From NCBI GenBank assembly GCA_964548175.1, contig CAZJQS010000016.1, positions 1 to 64,000 on the forward strand: 64,000 nucleotides of DNA, in the 5' to 3' direction. How positions within the stretch are numbered: the stretch's first letter is position 1; each line of letters starts with the position of its first letter. This document shows, piece after piece, positions 7,509 to 16,019 of the stretch. Both the position numbers and the translations under genes were made by a program. The stretch is from JANQPA01 sp964548175. GTDB lineage: Bacteria > Bacteroidota > Bacteroidia > Chitinophagales > Saprospiraceae. The notes under the pieces were generated by a model. That model worked only from the letters and a program-made list of their open reading frames with translations. It searched no databases and was not told where the DNA came from.

Positions 7509-9344
7509 TTATTTAACCTTTATCCCCATTTCCCTCATCAGAATTGTTGCATTAAAACTCTTGCTGATTCCGCGCTTCAACTTATAGTCAAAGGACAACT
7601 TCCCTTCTTCAATATCCACTTCAAAGCACCAGTTCTCTATGGCTTTGGGATACTGAGCTTCCAGTTGCCCCAGTTCCAGATCGTGCGTCGCCACCAGTCC
7701 CGAACCTTTCGACTGTATCAGTTGGAGCAACAAAGCTTTGGAGCCTTTGTGGCGATCGGCGGAATTGGTGCCCTTGAGGATCTCGTCCAGTAAAAATAAA
7801 ACTTTATGCTGAGGCGGATGCGTTTCTTTATGGATTTCAACGGCCTCTATGATGGTCTTTAATCTTTTTAATTCGGCGAAAAAGGAGGAAGTACTTTCGT
7901 GCAGGGAATCCTGCGTACGCATGCTGGTGTACACCCAAAGGGGAGGAAGCTGAAAAGAGCGGGCACAAACCGGCAATCCGGTCATGGACAATACGACATT
8001 TAATCCTAAGGTCCGGAGAAAGGTGGTTTTCCCGCCCATATTAGAGCCGGTGATCAATTTGATGTGGCCGTTGGTGGGCAAGGTCAGATCATTGGGTACT
8101 CTTTGGTTTTGATGAATGAGCGGATGTCCCATTTCCGCAGCTTCGATCTGATCCTTGAGGATGATTTCAGGAAAGGCCCAGTCGGGATGGTTGTGGTGCA
8201 AAGTAGCCATGCTGATCAGGGCGTCCATCTTTTTCAAGCCACTGAACCAGCTCAGCAGGAGTTCGCCGTTTTGCATTTTCCAGCGATCCAGTTGACGCAT
8301 CCACTGCAGATCCCAGAGAGCATATAGATTCAGCAGTATAGCAAAGGGGTTGAAGCGAACGTTTAGCTGACCGATAATGTAAGCCAGCCTGCTGATGCTT
8401 TTGGAGGCTACTTTGTCCTCTTCTGAAAAGTGGTTATGGATGTTTTGCAAAAGAGGCGCTTTAAAATGTTGGATCTCGATATGGCGGATCAGGCCTGCAT
8501 ATTTTCCAAGTACATCCACTGCCAGCGCCGTGCGGTTGTGCATCTCGGTTATCTGACGGTAAGTATTGCGCAGCAGGATGGCTGGAAACAAAAGAAAAAA
8601 GATCATCGCTTCCAGCGGAAATACGGTAAAAGACAGGACCGTACCGGCGGTCATCCAGACAGGCACTATGAATAACATGGATCGCAGCCATTTTTTTCCC
8701 TTAAAAAAGAGGGGTTCCTTTAGCCAGTATTTCAGCAATTCCACATGCTGCTCATCTTCTTCCGCCCCCGCTCCCAGCGCCTGAAAGTCTTGTCGCCATT
8801 CCAGTAAGCCCGACAATTCCTTTATGGCTTCCTGACGTGCTAGTATCTTTTCGACAGAAGCCGGTGTCATCAACAAATGGGCCAGCTGCCGGGCGCCCAG
8901 GGTGCTCACGGTCCGGTTACAAGCCTGGTAAATGGAATGCGAGCCAAAAATATCCAGATCGACCGCATAAGGATGATCGGCATCGAGAAAAACTTTACCG
9001 GCTGAAAACGGAGAAAAATCATAGTCTAACGCCTGGAGTTCATTCAGGTTGATCCGATGCAGCCGCCGGTTGTGCGCTTCTTTTTTCTTTATCCCCTGAT
9101 GCCAGACCACAAAACGGTAAAACAACAGCAGAAAAAGGACGGTGCCCAGAGCTCCATAGATCCACCACTGGACCCACAAAACCGAGACCAGGGCCACACC
9201 TCCCAGAAAAGCAATTAGACGGACCAGGGAAAAGCGATTATATTTGTCGCTCAATCGGTTGGCTGTTTCTTCACAGGTCCCGGCTTTATGAGTGTATTCC
9301 TTTTTTAGCTTTTGAAAAGCTGGTATCCGATCAGTTTGCTGCAT
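7509..9344 (-). CDS. MutS-family ATPase with membrane segments
   Basis: 611 residues. Two hydrophobic segments lie at about 40-78 and two more at about 222-260, so the protein is probably anchored in the inner membrane. A MutS lever/clamp-like helical region follows, and then the MutS domain V ATPase with Walker A GSNMGGKTT at 433-441, Walker B in VLFLLDEILKGTNS, and the downstream signature around DRHKGS and VATHDLELGQL. It lacks the mismatch-recognition domain of MutS and the Smr domain of MutS2. Proteins of this type are common in Bacteroidota and uncharacterised; the role may be in recombination or a membrane process rather than mismatch repair. It is divergent from the ScfR-like regulator gene. 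Confidence 0.85.
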   Translation of the reverse strand: MQQTDRIPAFQKLKKEYTHKAGTCEETANRLSDKYNRFSLVRLIAFLGGVALVSVLWVQWWIYGALGTVLFLLLFYRFVVWHQGIKKKEAHNRRLHRINLNELQALDYDFSPFSAGKVFLDADHPYAVDLDIFGSHSIYQACNRTVSTLGARQLAHLLMTPASVEKILARQEAIKELSGLLEWRQDFQALGAGAEEDEQHVELLKYWLKEPLFFKGKKWLRSMLFIVPVWMTAGTVLSFTVFPLEAMIFFLLFPAILLRNTYRQITEMHNRTALAVDVLGKYAGLIRHIEIQHFKAPLLQNIHNHFSEEDKVASKSISRLAYIIGQLNVRFNPFAILLNLYALWDLQWMRQLDRWKMQNGELLLSWFSGLKKMDALISMATLHHNHPDWAFPEIILKDQIEAAEMGHPLIHQNQRVPNDLTLPTNGHIKLITGSNMGGKTTFLRTLGLNVVLSMTGLPVCARSFQLPPLWVYTSMRTQDSLHESTSSFFAELKRLKTIIEAVEIHKETHPPQHKVLFLLDEILKGTNSADRHKGSKALLLQLIQSKGSGLVATHDLELGQLEAQYPKAIENWCFEVDIEEGKLSFDYKLKRGISKSFNATILMREMGIKVK

Positions 9345-9361
9345 TTTTCAAAAATTAAACT

Positions 9362-9375
9362 AGCGAATATTCGCT
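9362..9375. promoter_or_regulatory. 14-bp perfect palindrome in a divergent promoter region (candidate operator)
   Basis: AGCGAATATTCGCT lies 17 bases upstream of the MutS-like start and 52 bases upstream of the regulator start. Perfect dyad symmetry in the only shared upstream region of an HTH regulator suggests an autoregulatory operator. This is inference from position and symmetry. Confidence 0.45.
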
Positions 9376-9427
9376 GATATGGTTATTTTTAGGGTTTGGG
9401 CTGCGAAAGGTAAAAACTAATTTATTG

Positions 9428-10915
9428 ATGAAAGCAAAGACGTCGAGCGAAAAAATCATATTTGGACTTAAGGTTAAGCAGTTGCGCCAAAAAAAGCAAC
9501 TTTCTTTCTCTGAGCTTTCGGAAAAAGCAGGCCTTTCGGTGTCCTATCTCAATGAGATCGAAAAGGGGAAAAAATATCCTAAAGACGATAAGATCAGGGC
9601 TCTGGCGGATGCCCTGAATGTCAAGTATGACGATCTTGTTAATCTCGAACTTCAGGACAGTCTGGCGCCGGTAGCGGCACTGATCCGGTCTAACTTTCTG
9701 AACGAGCTCCCTCTGGACTTGTTCGGCATTGAGTTATCAAAAGTTGTGGAGATCATTGCCAATGCCCCTAAGCGGGTGGGAGCTTTTATATCAACCTTAC
9801 TGGAACTATCGCGTAACTATTCCCTGGCGGAGGAGCATTTTTTCTTTGGTGCGCTGCGTTCCTATCTGGAGATGCACAACAATTTTTTTGAGGGGTTGGA
9901 AAGTGCCGTGGAAGCGTTCAGTCAAGACCATCAAATCGGTGCTGAACGGCCGATCCCGGTCAGCACGCTAGCGAATATACTGATCGACGACTATGATTAC
10001 GACATCCTTGATGATGGGTTGCGTGTTTATCCGGAGTTAGAGCATCTGCGTTCTGTTTTTTTACCCGAAAAAAAGCAGCTGCTGCTTAACGGACGCCTGA
10101 GTCCTTATCAGCGGGCTTTCGAACTGGGGAAGGAAATAGCTTTCAACCGGTTGGAGATCAAAGAAAGGGCGTTCACTTCTTCCATACTCAAAGCGCGTTC
10201 GTTCGAAGAGGTGTTGAACCATTCCAAAGCCATCTATTTCTCCGTGGCTTTACACATACCTCGACAGCCATTCATCGAACAACTTGACGCCTTTTTCAAA
10301 AGAAAAAAATGGAATGGCGAAGCTTTTCTGAGCATCATGAAGCAATATGACGCCAGCCCGGAAATGTATTACCACCGGCTTACCAATATTCTACCGGAAT
10401 ATTTCGGGATCAAAAAGTTGTTCTTCCTCCGCTTTGTACATGATCTGAAAGAAGACCGGTTTACCATGGACCGCGAATTACATCTGAATAAAAGACATGA
10501 GCCCCATGGCAACGGGCTGTTCGAACACTACTGCCGGCGTTGGGGTGCGATCTCTTTGGCGAAGGATCTCCACCATATGCAACAAGAGGGTAAGTATGTA
10601 GACCTGATCGCCCGGGCGCAGCGATCAAAGTATTTAAATACCGGGGATGAATATCTGTGCTTTACCATTGCCAGGCCTTCTTATCCAGCCCCGGAGACAA
10701 ACGTAAGCGTCACGATCGGACTGCTCATCAATGGGCAATTGAGGAAAAGCGTCCATTTCCTGGATGACTCATCTATTCCTTCCAGGGTAGTGGGCACTAC
10801 CTGTGAGCGCTGTCCTATAGAGAACTGTATGGAAAGGGCTCAAAAACCTTTTATCATCCAGAAAAAGCAACGCATTCAAAAAATACAGGATCGATTAAAT
10901 TCATTGATGAAATGA
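9428..10915 (+). CDS. ScfR/RamB-like HTH regulator with degenerate IrrE domain
   Basis: 495 residues. An XRE-type helix-turn-helix spans about 12-70 (LRQKKQLSFSELSEKAGLSVSYLNEIEKG). A long middle region resembles the ImmA/IrrE domain but the zinc motif HExxH is replaced by a sequence around AFELGKEIAF, so peptidase activity is not expected. The C-terminal DUF2083-like domain ends with a cysteine cluster, TTCERCPIENCMERA. This layout matches short-chain fatty acyl-CoA regulators (ScfR, RamB) that sense acyl-CoA and control glyoxylate or propionate genes. The ATG at 9428 is preferred over an adjoining TTG. Its last four bases overlap the next gene (ATGA), indicating translational coupling. Confidence 0.85.
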   Translation: MKAKTSSEKIIFGLKVKQLRQKKQLSFSELSEKAGLSVSYLNEIEKGKKYPKDDKIRALADALNVKYDDLVNLELQDSLAPVAALIRSNFLNELPLDLFGIELSKVVEIIANAPKRVGAFISTLLELSRNYSLAEEHFFFGALRSYLEMHNNFFEGLESAVEAFSQDHQIGAERPIPVSTLANILIDDYDYDILDDGLRVYPELEHLRSVFLPEKKQLLLNGRLSPYQRAFELGKEIAFNRLEIKERAFTSSILKARSFEEVLNHSKAIYFSVALHIPRQPFIEQLDAFFKRKKWNGEAFLSIMKQYDASPEMYYHRLTNILPEYFGIKKLFFLRFVHDLKEDRFTMDRELHLNKRHEPHGNGLFEHYCRRWGAISLAKDLHHMQQEGKYVDLIARAQRSKYLNTGDEYLCFTIARPSYPAPETNVSVTIGLLINGQLRKSVHFLDDSSIPSRVVGTTCERCPIENCMERAQKPFIIQKKQRIQKIQDRLNSLMK

Positions 10916-11229
10916 TCATAACTACTATCGACCATGTACCCGGCAGAGAAATCACCGAGGTACTGGATATTGCCAGGGGCAGCACCGTCCGGGCGCGCAA
11001 CATCGGCAGGGATATCTTCGCAGGCCTGAAAAATATTGTCGGCGGCGAGATCAGAGAATATACCCAATTAATGGCACAGGCCCGGGAGCAGGCCATCGAT
11101 CGTATGATCGCCGACGCTGAAGTCCTGGGCGCCGATGCCGTCATCAACGTGCGTTTTATGACGGCGCAGGTGATGCAAGGGGCGTCCGAGATACTGGCCT
11201 ATGGGACAGCTGTTAAGTTGAAAAAGTAA
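10912..11229 (+). CDS. YbjQ/UPF0145 family protein
   Basis: 105 residues of the YbjQ family (heavy-metal-binding domain in older annotation). The hallmark pattern is visible: the N-terminal strand ending in VPGREITEVLDIARGSTVRARNIGRD, the segment LKNIVGGEIREYT, and the C-terminal ADAVINVRF stretch followed by AYGTAVKL. Members form pentameric rings; their function is not established. The ATG overlaps the stop of the ScfR-like regulator by four bases, so the two are co-translated. The association of YbjQ with an acyl-CoA-type regulator has no obvious explanation. Confidence 0.88.
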   Translation: MIITTIDHVPGREITEVLDIARGSTVRARNIGRDIFAGLKNIVGGEIREYTQLMAQAREQAIDRMIADAEVLGADAVINVRFMTAQVMQGASEILAYGTAVKLKK

Positions 11230-11418
11230 GGTCCTGGACCGGTTGATCATCGAATCGGCATTGGTTTTTAGATACGGATTTACATTGACCCGCCTGTTTC
11301 AAGACAGTCCAGGAACAGCAAGAGCCGTGTAAATCCCTGTCTAAAAAACCCCGTCTGCAATGAACCTATCGGCATCGAAAGATTGTTGAAGTTAGATGTT
11401 AACAGAATCAAAACGAAC

Positions 11419-11883
11419 ATGAGTAAGAAAAAACAGGTGGAGATCATTAACCGAAGAGCAGAGCATGAATACAGGTTTCTCGACACCTACGAAGCAGGTA
11501 TTGTTTTGCAGGGGACCGAGATCAAGTCGATCCGGCAAAATCTCGTTAACCTGCGTGATGCTTACTGTTTTTTCAAAAAAGGAGAATTATACGTCAAAAG
11601 TATGTTCATCAAAGAATATGAGTACGGCAATATCTTCAACCACGATCCCCGACGCACGCGTAAGCTCCTTCTCAAGCGAGGCGAACTACGCAAGCTGGAA
11701 AAACGCGTCAAAGAACGAGGTTTTACTATAGTCCCCTACCGCCTTTACCTCAACGAACGCGGCATTGCCAAGCTGGAAATCGCCCTGGCTGCCGGAAAGA
11801 AAACTTACGACAAGCGGGAGTCCATCAAGCAAAAAGATCAAAAGCGGGATTTAGCCAGGATTAAAAAGAATTTGAATATCTAA
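11419..11883 (+). CDS. smpB: SsrA-binding protein SmpB
   Basis: 154 residues from the ATG at 11419 (MSKKKQVEIINRRA); an upstream in-frame TTG at 11383 would add a non-conserved tail and is not favoured. The protein brings tmRNA to stalled ribosomes. It shows the conserved beta-barrel core HEYRFLDTYEAGIVLQGTEIKS, the PRRTRKLLL segment, and the lysine-rich C-terminal tail (KKTYDKRESIKQKDQKRDLAR) that folds in the mRNA channel. The ssrA RNA gene itself is not in the window. Its stop codon overlaps that of the convergent DUF547 gene (shared CTAA), leaving no room for an intergenic terminator. Confidence 0.95.
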   Translation: MSKKKQVEIINRRAEHEYRFLDTYEAGIVLQGTEIKSIRQNLVNLRDAYCFFKKGELYVKSMFIKEYEYGNIFNHDPRRTRKLLLKRGELRKLEKRVKERGFTIVPYRLYLNERGIAKLEIALAAGKKTYDKRESIKQKDQKRDLARIKKNLNI

Positions 11884-12641
11884 TTCTTCCTTTCATTCAG
11901 CCGCCAATTGTATTCCAGGTAGTCAATGTCTGCGTTTTGCTTAAATTCAGTGCCGGCGTATTTTTCAATAATCTTTCTCACGCCCTGATCGAAATCCCCG
12001 CCGTACCACTTGAAAATTTTGGACAACTGCAATTGGTTTTCATTGATGATGTTGCGGGTAGGATCATTAATGAATTCACGGGCGGCCTCGTCCAATTGCA
12101 GGTCCAGTTGGCGGGCAGTATAAGCTTTGTTTTGCAGTTTAGGACAAGAGACAGAGGCGCAGTTGACCGCGAAGTGGATTCGGGGTTCATCGAATTTAGG
12201 CCGGAGGATGCCATGCTCGATATTGTTAAGATCATAGGTCTGTCCCTCTATCTCAATGAATTTGATGTCCCAGACGGTATTGACGAAAGGGATGCCGGAT
12301 TTGATGTCCTTAATACTCTCTACGGGATAATGATCCATGATCAGCTTAACGGTGAAAGCATTGTAAGCGTTGATCCAATAGGCCAAACGCTCTTTGTCGG
12401 TCCAGGTAGCCGGATCGGGATGATTGTTGCTCAACAGTTCCAGATAACTATTTACGGCAATGCTGTCGCTTAAAAATCCGGGATAGTCGACCCAGCCTTC
12501 TTCACTCACGTGTCTTTGGAGTAAAGAATCCCATTTTTCGTGCGATATGGGCTCGGCGCCGGAGGAATAGTTCTTGACTTTGCAATTCGTTAAAGAGAGC
12601 ATTACCATTAAAAGAAGGAAAAAAAAGAGTGATCGTTTCAT
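11880..12641 (-). CDS. DUF547-family lipoprotein
   Basis: 253 residues from ATG 12641, where a signal sequence with lipobox SLTNC starts; a longer frame from 12686 adds a non-signal leader and is rejected. The DUF547 core is clear: a YWINAYNAFTVKLIMDHYP segment, an IKFIEIEGQTYDLNNIEHGILR block and the FAVNCASVSCPKL motif with its conserved cysteines. DUF547 proteins have a permuted papain-like appearance, but activity is not established. It is probably attached to the outer or inner membrane. It is a single gene convergent with smpB. Confidence 0.85.
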   Translation of the reverse strand: MKRSLFFFLLLMVMLSLTNCKVKNYSSGAEPISHEKWDSLLQRHVSEEGWVDYPGFLSDSIAVNSYLELLSNNHPDPATWTDKERLAYWINAYNAFTVKLIMDHYPVESIKDIKSGIPFVNTVWDIKFIEIEGQTYDLNNIEHGILRPKFDEPRIHFAVNCASVSCPKLQNKAYTARQLDLQLDEAAREFINDPTRNIINENQLQLSKIFKWYGGDFDQGVRKIIEKYAGTEFKQNADIDYLEYNWRLNERKN

Positions 12642-12766
12642 ATTGTTTAACTTTAGCCGGGATAAAAAGAATTTAAAAGTATACATATTATCCTGTCCTG
12701 ACAGTCGCCAACATGACTTTATGAAGTTGTTTAAACGATAGATTTCAATAAAAAAACAGAAGCAAC

Positions 12767-13555
12767 TTGCAGCAAGGCTATATTCACATTAGAAAAAACA
12801 AGGTGTATTTCAGAAAATACGGTCATGGTGGTCGCCTGCTGATCGCTTTGCACGGATTTGCGCATGATCATAACATGTTCAACACCTTGCAGGCTGGGCT
12901 TAGTGCGCATTTTACAGTGTATGCCATTGATCTGCCTTTTCATGGGAAAAGCAAATGGAAGGAAAAGGTGTATCGACCGGAAGATATTCAGGCCCTGGTT
13001 GGGTACATTCTTCAGCAAGAGCAAAAGACACATTTCTCTGCCTTGGGGTTCAGTTATGGCGCCAGAATATGGATGGCCAGCCTGCCTTTTGTCCAGGATC
13101 AACTGATGCATCTTTACCTGTTGGCGCCGGATGGATTGCGCACGCAATGGCTGGGGTGGGCCCAGAGCACGCCGGGCTGGGCCATTTCGCTGTTTAGCCG
13201 GATGAGCCGGCGGCCGGAGCGGCTTCCCCGGTTGGCGGATCGCTTAAGGAAGTGGGGGGTACTGGGAAGGTTTGCCCATCGTTTTGTGCATCACCATATG
13301 AGTACTCTTGCCTTGCGGAACCGCCTGTTTCGCACCTGGCGATCTATGCGTTATTTCAGGGTCGACAAAAAAAGAACCAGACAGCTTCTTTCAAGCAAAC
13401 AAATCCCGGTTACGGTGGCGGTAGGAAAAAGGGATTCGCTGATCAAGTTAAAAGCGGTAAAAAATTTCGTCAGGGGAATGCCCAATGCTCAGCTGCATTT
13501 GCTGAATAAGTCTCATTTTTTGATAGACGGGAGCATAGCCTTTTTATTTGACTAA
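12767..13555 (+). CDS. Alpha/beta hydrolase
   Basis: 262 residues. The HGFAHDHNMF oxyanion region is near residue 29, the nucleophile elbow GFSYGA near 94, and a terminal histidine in LNKSHFLID near 252. The region before the lid is normal, but the acid residue is less obvious (VGKRDSLIKL is a candidate). The best start is a TTG at 12767; no in-frame ATG precedes the conserved first strand, so the start is uncertain. The 3' end overlaps by 12 bases the stop of the convergent barrel-protein gene. Substrate unknown; esterase or thioesterase activity is possible. Confidence 0.75.
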   Translation: MQQGYIHIRKNKVYFRKYGHGGRLLIALHGFAHDHNMFNTLQAGLSAHFTVYAIDLPFHGKSKWKEKVYRPEDIQALVGYILQQEQKTHFSALGFSYGARIWMASLPFVQDQLMHLYLLAPDGLRTQWLGWAQSTPGWAISLFSRMSRRPERLPRLADRLRKWGVLGRFAHRFVHHHMSTLALRNRLFRTWRSMRYFRVDKKRTRQLLSSKQIPVTVAVGKRDSLIKLKAVKNFVRGMPNAQLHLLNKSHFLIDGSIAFLFD

Positions 13556-15223
13556 TCTTACACGGATACCGGTAAAGAAAGACATTGTTCGCAGTTGGTC
13601 TTGAAAAGGCCCGAGGCCTTCGTTCATAAAAAGGAAGCCATGCTGGTAAGTCGGCTGAGCGAAAATGCTCCAGCGATCTTCGAGGAAACGTTCCACGCCA
13701 AGGCCGATATTAGTGGTCAGATAACTATTTTCAGCGAATGTTCCTCCCTGAAAGTATCCTCTTGGGAAGTTAGCCTCATCCAGCTGTGTTCGGGTAGTGG
13801 CGGTGCTGGCCACGCCGAAGTTGCTACCGGACAAGCCATATCCACCGACATTTTTACCGCGGTTAAGCACCACATAATAATTGGATTCATATACGATATT
13901 CAAAGAAGCGCCCGCCACGGCATACAAGCGCCAGGCCTTCTTTCTGAAAACGTCATAAGTGAAATGTAAAGGAATACTGATGGCGCTGTAGTCATACTCT
14001 TTGAGTACTTCCCCTAGGTAACCTCGGTCAAAATTCCCTTCCAGGTAAGCCACTCTGATCGGGCGAATATGTTTGAAGGAATAGACTCCGCCAGTTTGAA
14101 AGCCCCATCTTCCTTTTTCCATACCGACGAGAAATCCTCCTCCGTATCCCACTTCATACCGATCGAACTCTGTCAGTCGGAAAGCTTTATTTTCAGGTGT
14201 AATGATCCGGTTATAATCCAGGGCTCCCATCATGGTAATATGGAAAGCGGACTTACGCTCTGCGGCGGGCTTTACGAATTCTGCTAAGGAAACCGATTCT
14301 TTCTGTAGCAGGACAGGTTTTGTTTCCAGCAGAGCCATTCCTGTTGTATTCCGGTCGGCATTTGTTGCTGCCCGGGTAATTTCAGGCAGGCCGAAAGCTA
14401 AGGGAGCCAGGAAAGCTTCGCCAGCGGGGAGAACGGTCAATCCCCGGCTATTTAAAGGCAGCAGAGGATCGATAATAGAGACGGTTGGCGCTGCCGGGTA
14501 CTCGTCAAGGGCTTTATTTTTGCGATTTTGGGGGCTCGGTTTTTCTTTACGGGACGGTGCAGGCGGCTGTTCGCCGGCCGTCTTGATCTTCTGAGAGGAA
14601 GGCGCCAGGAAGGTTGGGTCAGCTGTTTGTTCCGATAGGCGGAAAGGCGTTTGCTCTTCGGTTTCTGGTATCGCTTCATTCAGTGTCAGGTCATTGGTAT
14701 CGGCTGATTTTCCGGATGCAGTTTTGCCGGAGGCTGGTTGAACGGTTTCGGCCACGGGCAGATCGACGGGCAGAGGTGCTTCTCCGAGGAAAAAGAGGAA
14801 TATCATCAGCAGAGCCAATTCGCTGAATTTATAGAGTGCTATTCTATTAGCGATGAAGCTAATCCAATCCAGTCTATTTTTAAGAATGATCCAGTGGTGA
14901 TGATTGAAGGGCGGCTGTTGTTTGTTAAGCCGGGTTGCGATCATTTGATCGAAAGACGAAGCCGGAAAAGGCTGAGCATCAGGTAATGCGTCAAGTTTTT
15001 GTTCGAAGCGGGACCAGGCCAGGGCGTCTTTCTGAGGAGGGAGGTAATGTAATTTATCGAATATCAGTCCGTCAAAAGAAGAAGCCGGCAGGGAAGGTTC
15101 TTCACCTGCAGACATGACGGCATCTAGTTTTTCCTCGAACAGCTTCCAGCTGTTGGTGTCTTTTTCCGGAGCGATGTTCGCCAGTTTTTTTGCTATGATA
15201 TCGTCAAATTTATTACCCTTCAT
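13544..15223 (-). CDS. Predicted envelope-spanning anti-sigma / outer-membrane beta-barrel protein
   Basis: 559 residues in three parts. (1) Residues 1-120, cytoplasmic, contain three tandem repeats of about 42 residues, each with FD near its start, a Trp about 19-20 further on, and FExKLD or a variant (FD 6-7, 50-51, 91-92; W 26, 70, 111). (2) One transmembrane helix at about 131-147 (LALLMIFLFFLG). (3) A Pro/Glu/Thr-rich periplasmic linker (148-320) and a C-terminal PF13568-like beta-barrel (about 325-559) with alternating aromatic strands. The gene overlaps the ECF sigma gene by 11 bases. The architecture is that of the dual membrane-spanning anti-sigma (Dma) proteins described in Bacteroides, where they affect outer-membrane vesicle formation. 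That assignment is by architecture only. Confidence 0.75.
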   Translation of the reverse strand: MKGNKFDDIIAKKLANIAPEKDTNSWKLFEEKLDAVMSAGEEPSLPASSFDGLIFDKLHYLPPQKDALAWSRFEQKLDALPDAQPFPASSFDQMIATRLNKQQPPFNHHHWIILKNRLDWISFIANRIALYKFSELALLMIFLFFLGEAPLPVDLPVAETVQPASGKTASGKSADTNDLTLNEAIPETEEQTPFRLSEQTADPTFLAPSSQKIKTAGEQPPAPSRKEKPSPQNRKNKALDEYPAAPTVSIIDPLLPLNSRGLTVLPAGEAFLAPLAFGLPEITRAATNADRNTTGMALLETKPVLLQKESVSLAEFVKPAAERKSAFHITMMGALDYNRIITPENKAFRLTEFDRYEVGYGGGFLVGMEKGRWGFQTGGVYSFKHIRPIRVAYLEGNFDRGYLGEVLKEYDYSAISIPLHFTYDVFRKKAWRLYAVAGASLNIVYESNYYVVLNRGKNVGGYGLSGSNFGVASTATTRTQLDEANFPRGYFQGGTFAENSYLTTNIGLGVERFLEDRWSIFAQPTYQHGFLFMNEGLGPFQDQLRTMSFFTGIRVRLVK

Positions 15224-15770
15224 TTCCGTGACGTCTGGAGGTCAATATTTCTTTAAGTTTCGATCGTGCTTTTACCAGGTTTGACCGGGAGGTGCTCTCG
15301 GAGATACCCAGAAAATCAGAGATATCTTTATGAGAATACCCTTCCAGTACATAAAGGTTGAACACTGCCCGGTAGGCAGGTGTCAGATGCTGTACTGCTT
15401 CGAGAATTTCTTTTTCAGTACACTGGCTGATCGCGTCCGCTTCGGAGGTACTGAGGTGAAAAGCTTCCTCGATATCTTCGGTGCGGCGGCGGATATTTTT
15501 CCGGTAAAAATCAATACTGGTGTTGATCATCACCCTTCTGATCCAGGCTGAAAGGGAAGTACCGCTCTGGTATTTGTCTATGTATTTGAATACTTTGATA
15601 AAACCCTCATGAAGAATATCCAGTGCATCGTCCTGATTGTTCGAATATTTAAGACAAACGCTCATCATCTGGGAATAAAATTCCTCGTAAATGACTCGCT
15701 GGGCCCATCGTTCTCCACGTATACAGGCTTGGATCAGATCGTCTTCAGCATAAGGAAAGGCAACATCCAT
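15213..15770 (-). CDS. ECF-type RNA polymerase sigma factor
   Basis: 185 residues. Region 2 covers about 10-85 with the core-binding and -10-recognition helices (ALDILHEGFIKVFKYIDKY, SAWIRRVMINTSIDFYRKN); region 4 covers about 125-180 with a helix-turn-helix around YSHKDISDFLGISESTSRSNLVKARSKL. Group IV (ECF) sigma factors direct envelope-stress or surface responses and are held by a membrane anti-sigma factor. The overlapping downstream gene is the obvious partner. No further gene follows in the operon, so its regulon, apart from possible autoregulation, must be elsewhere. Confidence 0.93.
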   Translation of the reverse strand: MDVAFPYAEDDLIQACIRGERWAQRVIYEEFYSQMMSVCLKYSNNQDDALDILHEGFIKVFKYIDKYQSGTSLSAWIRRVMINTSIDFYRKNIRRRTEDIEEAFHLSTSEADAISQCTEKEILEAVQHLTPAYRAVFNLYVLEGYSHKDISDFLGISESTSRSNLVKARSKLKEILTSRRHGNEG

Positions 15771-15886
15771 GAATAACGAAGTTTATCAAATATAACCCGA
15801 TAACTGATAAATCACAAACCTACCTTCCTTTTTTAACGCAAATGACTTCTGATTGACAACGTATATAGGGGCTTAATTGCTGCTTC

Positions 15887-15960
15887 GGGTTGTGTAAAAA
15901 GTCACTTTTCCCTTTCGCCTATTGGCCGGCAGATTTGCCCGGCTTAAGTAATTTTATTTT
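15887..15960. repeat. Diverged left half of element family A (copy A3)
   Basis: Begins GGGTTGTGTAAAAAGTCAC, continues with a worn inner arm (TTGGCCGGCAGATTTGCC) and CGGCTTAAGTAATTTTATTT, corresponding to the left half of A1 up to the central hairpin. The central and right parts are missing. It lies directly upstream of parC, so the gene's promoter begins where the element stops. Confidence 0.6.
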
Positions 15961-16019
15961 TAAAACAAATTGTTTGTATATTTGTGCTTAAATTTATCTT
16001 TTTTTGAAAACGAAACCAT

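Noticed and set aside
11277..11340. Weak inverted repeat (GGATTTACA ... TGTAAATCC) upstream of smpB, possible RNA structure
   Set aside because: Stem of 9 bases with a loop of about 40 and no other support; not enough for an RNA gene.
15961..15990. TATATTTG (15977-15984) upstream of parC as a Bacteroidota -7 box
   Set aside because: The -7 box resembles the consensus TAnnTTTG, but no convincing -33 element at the proper distance; not called.
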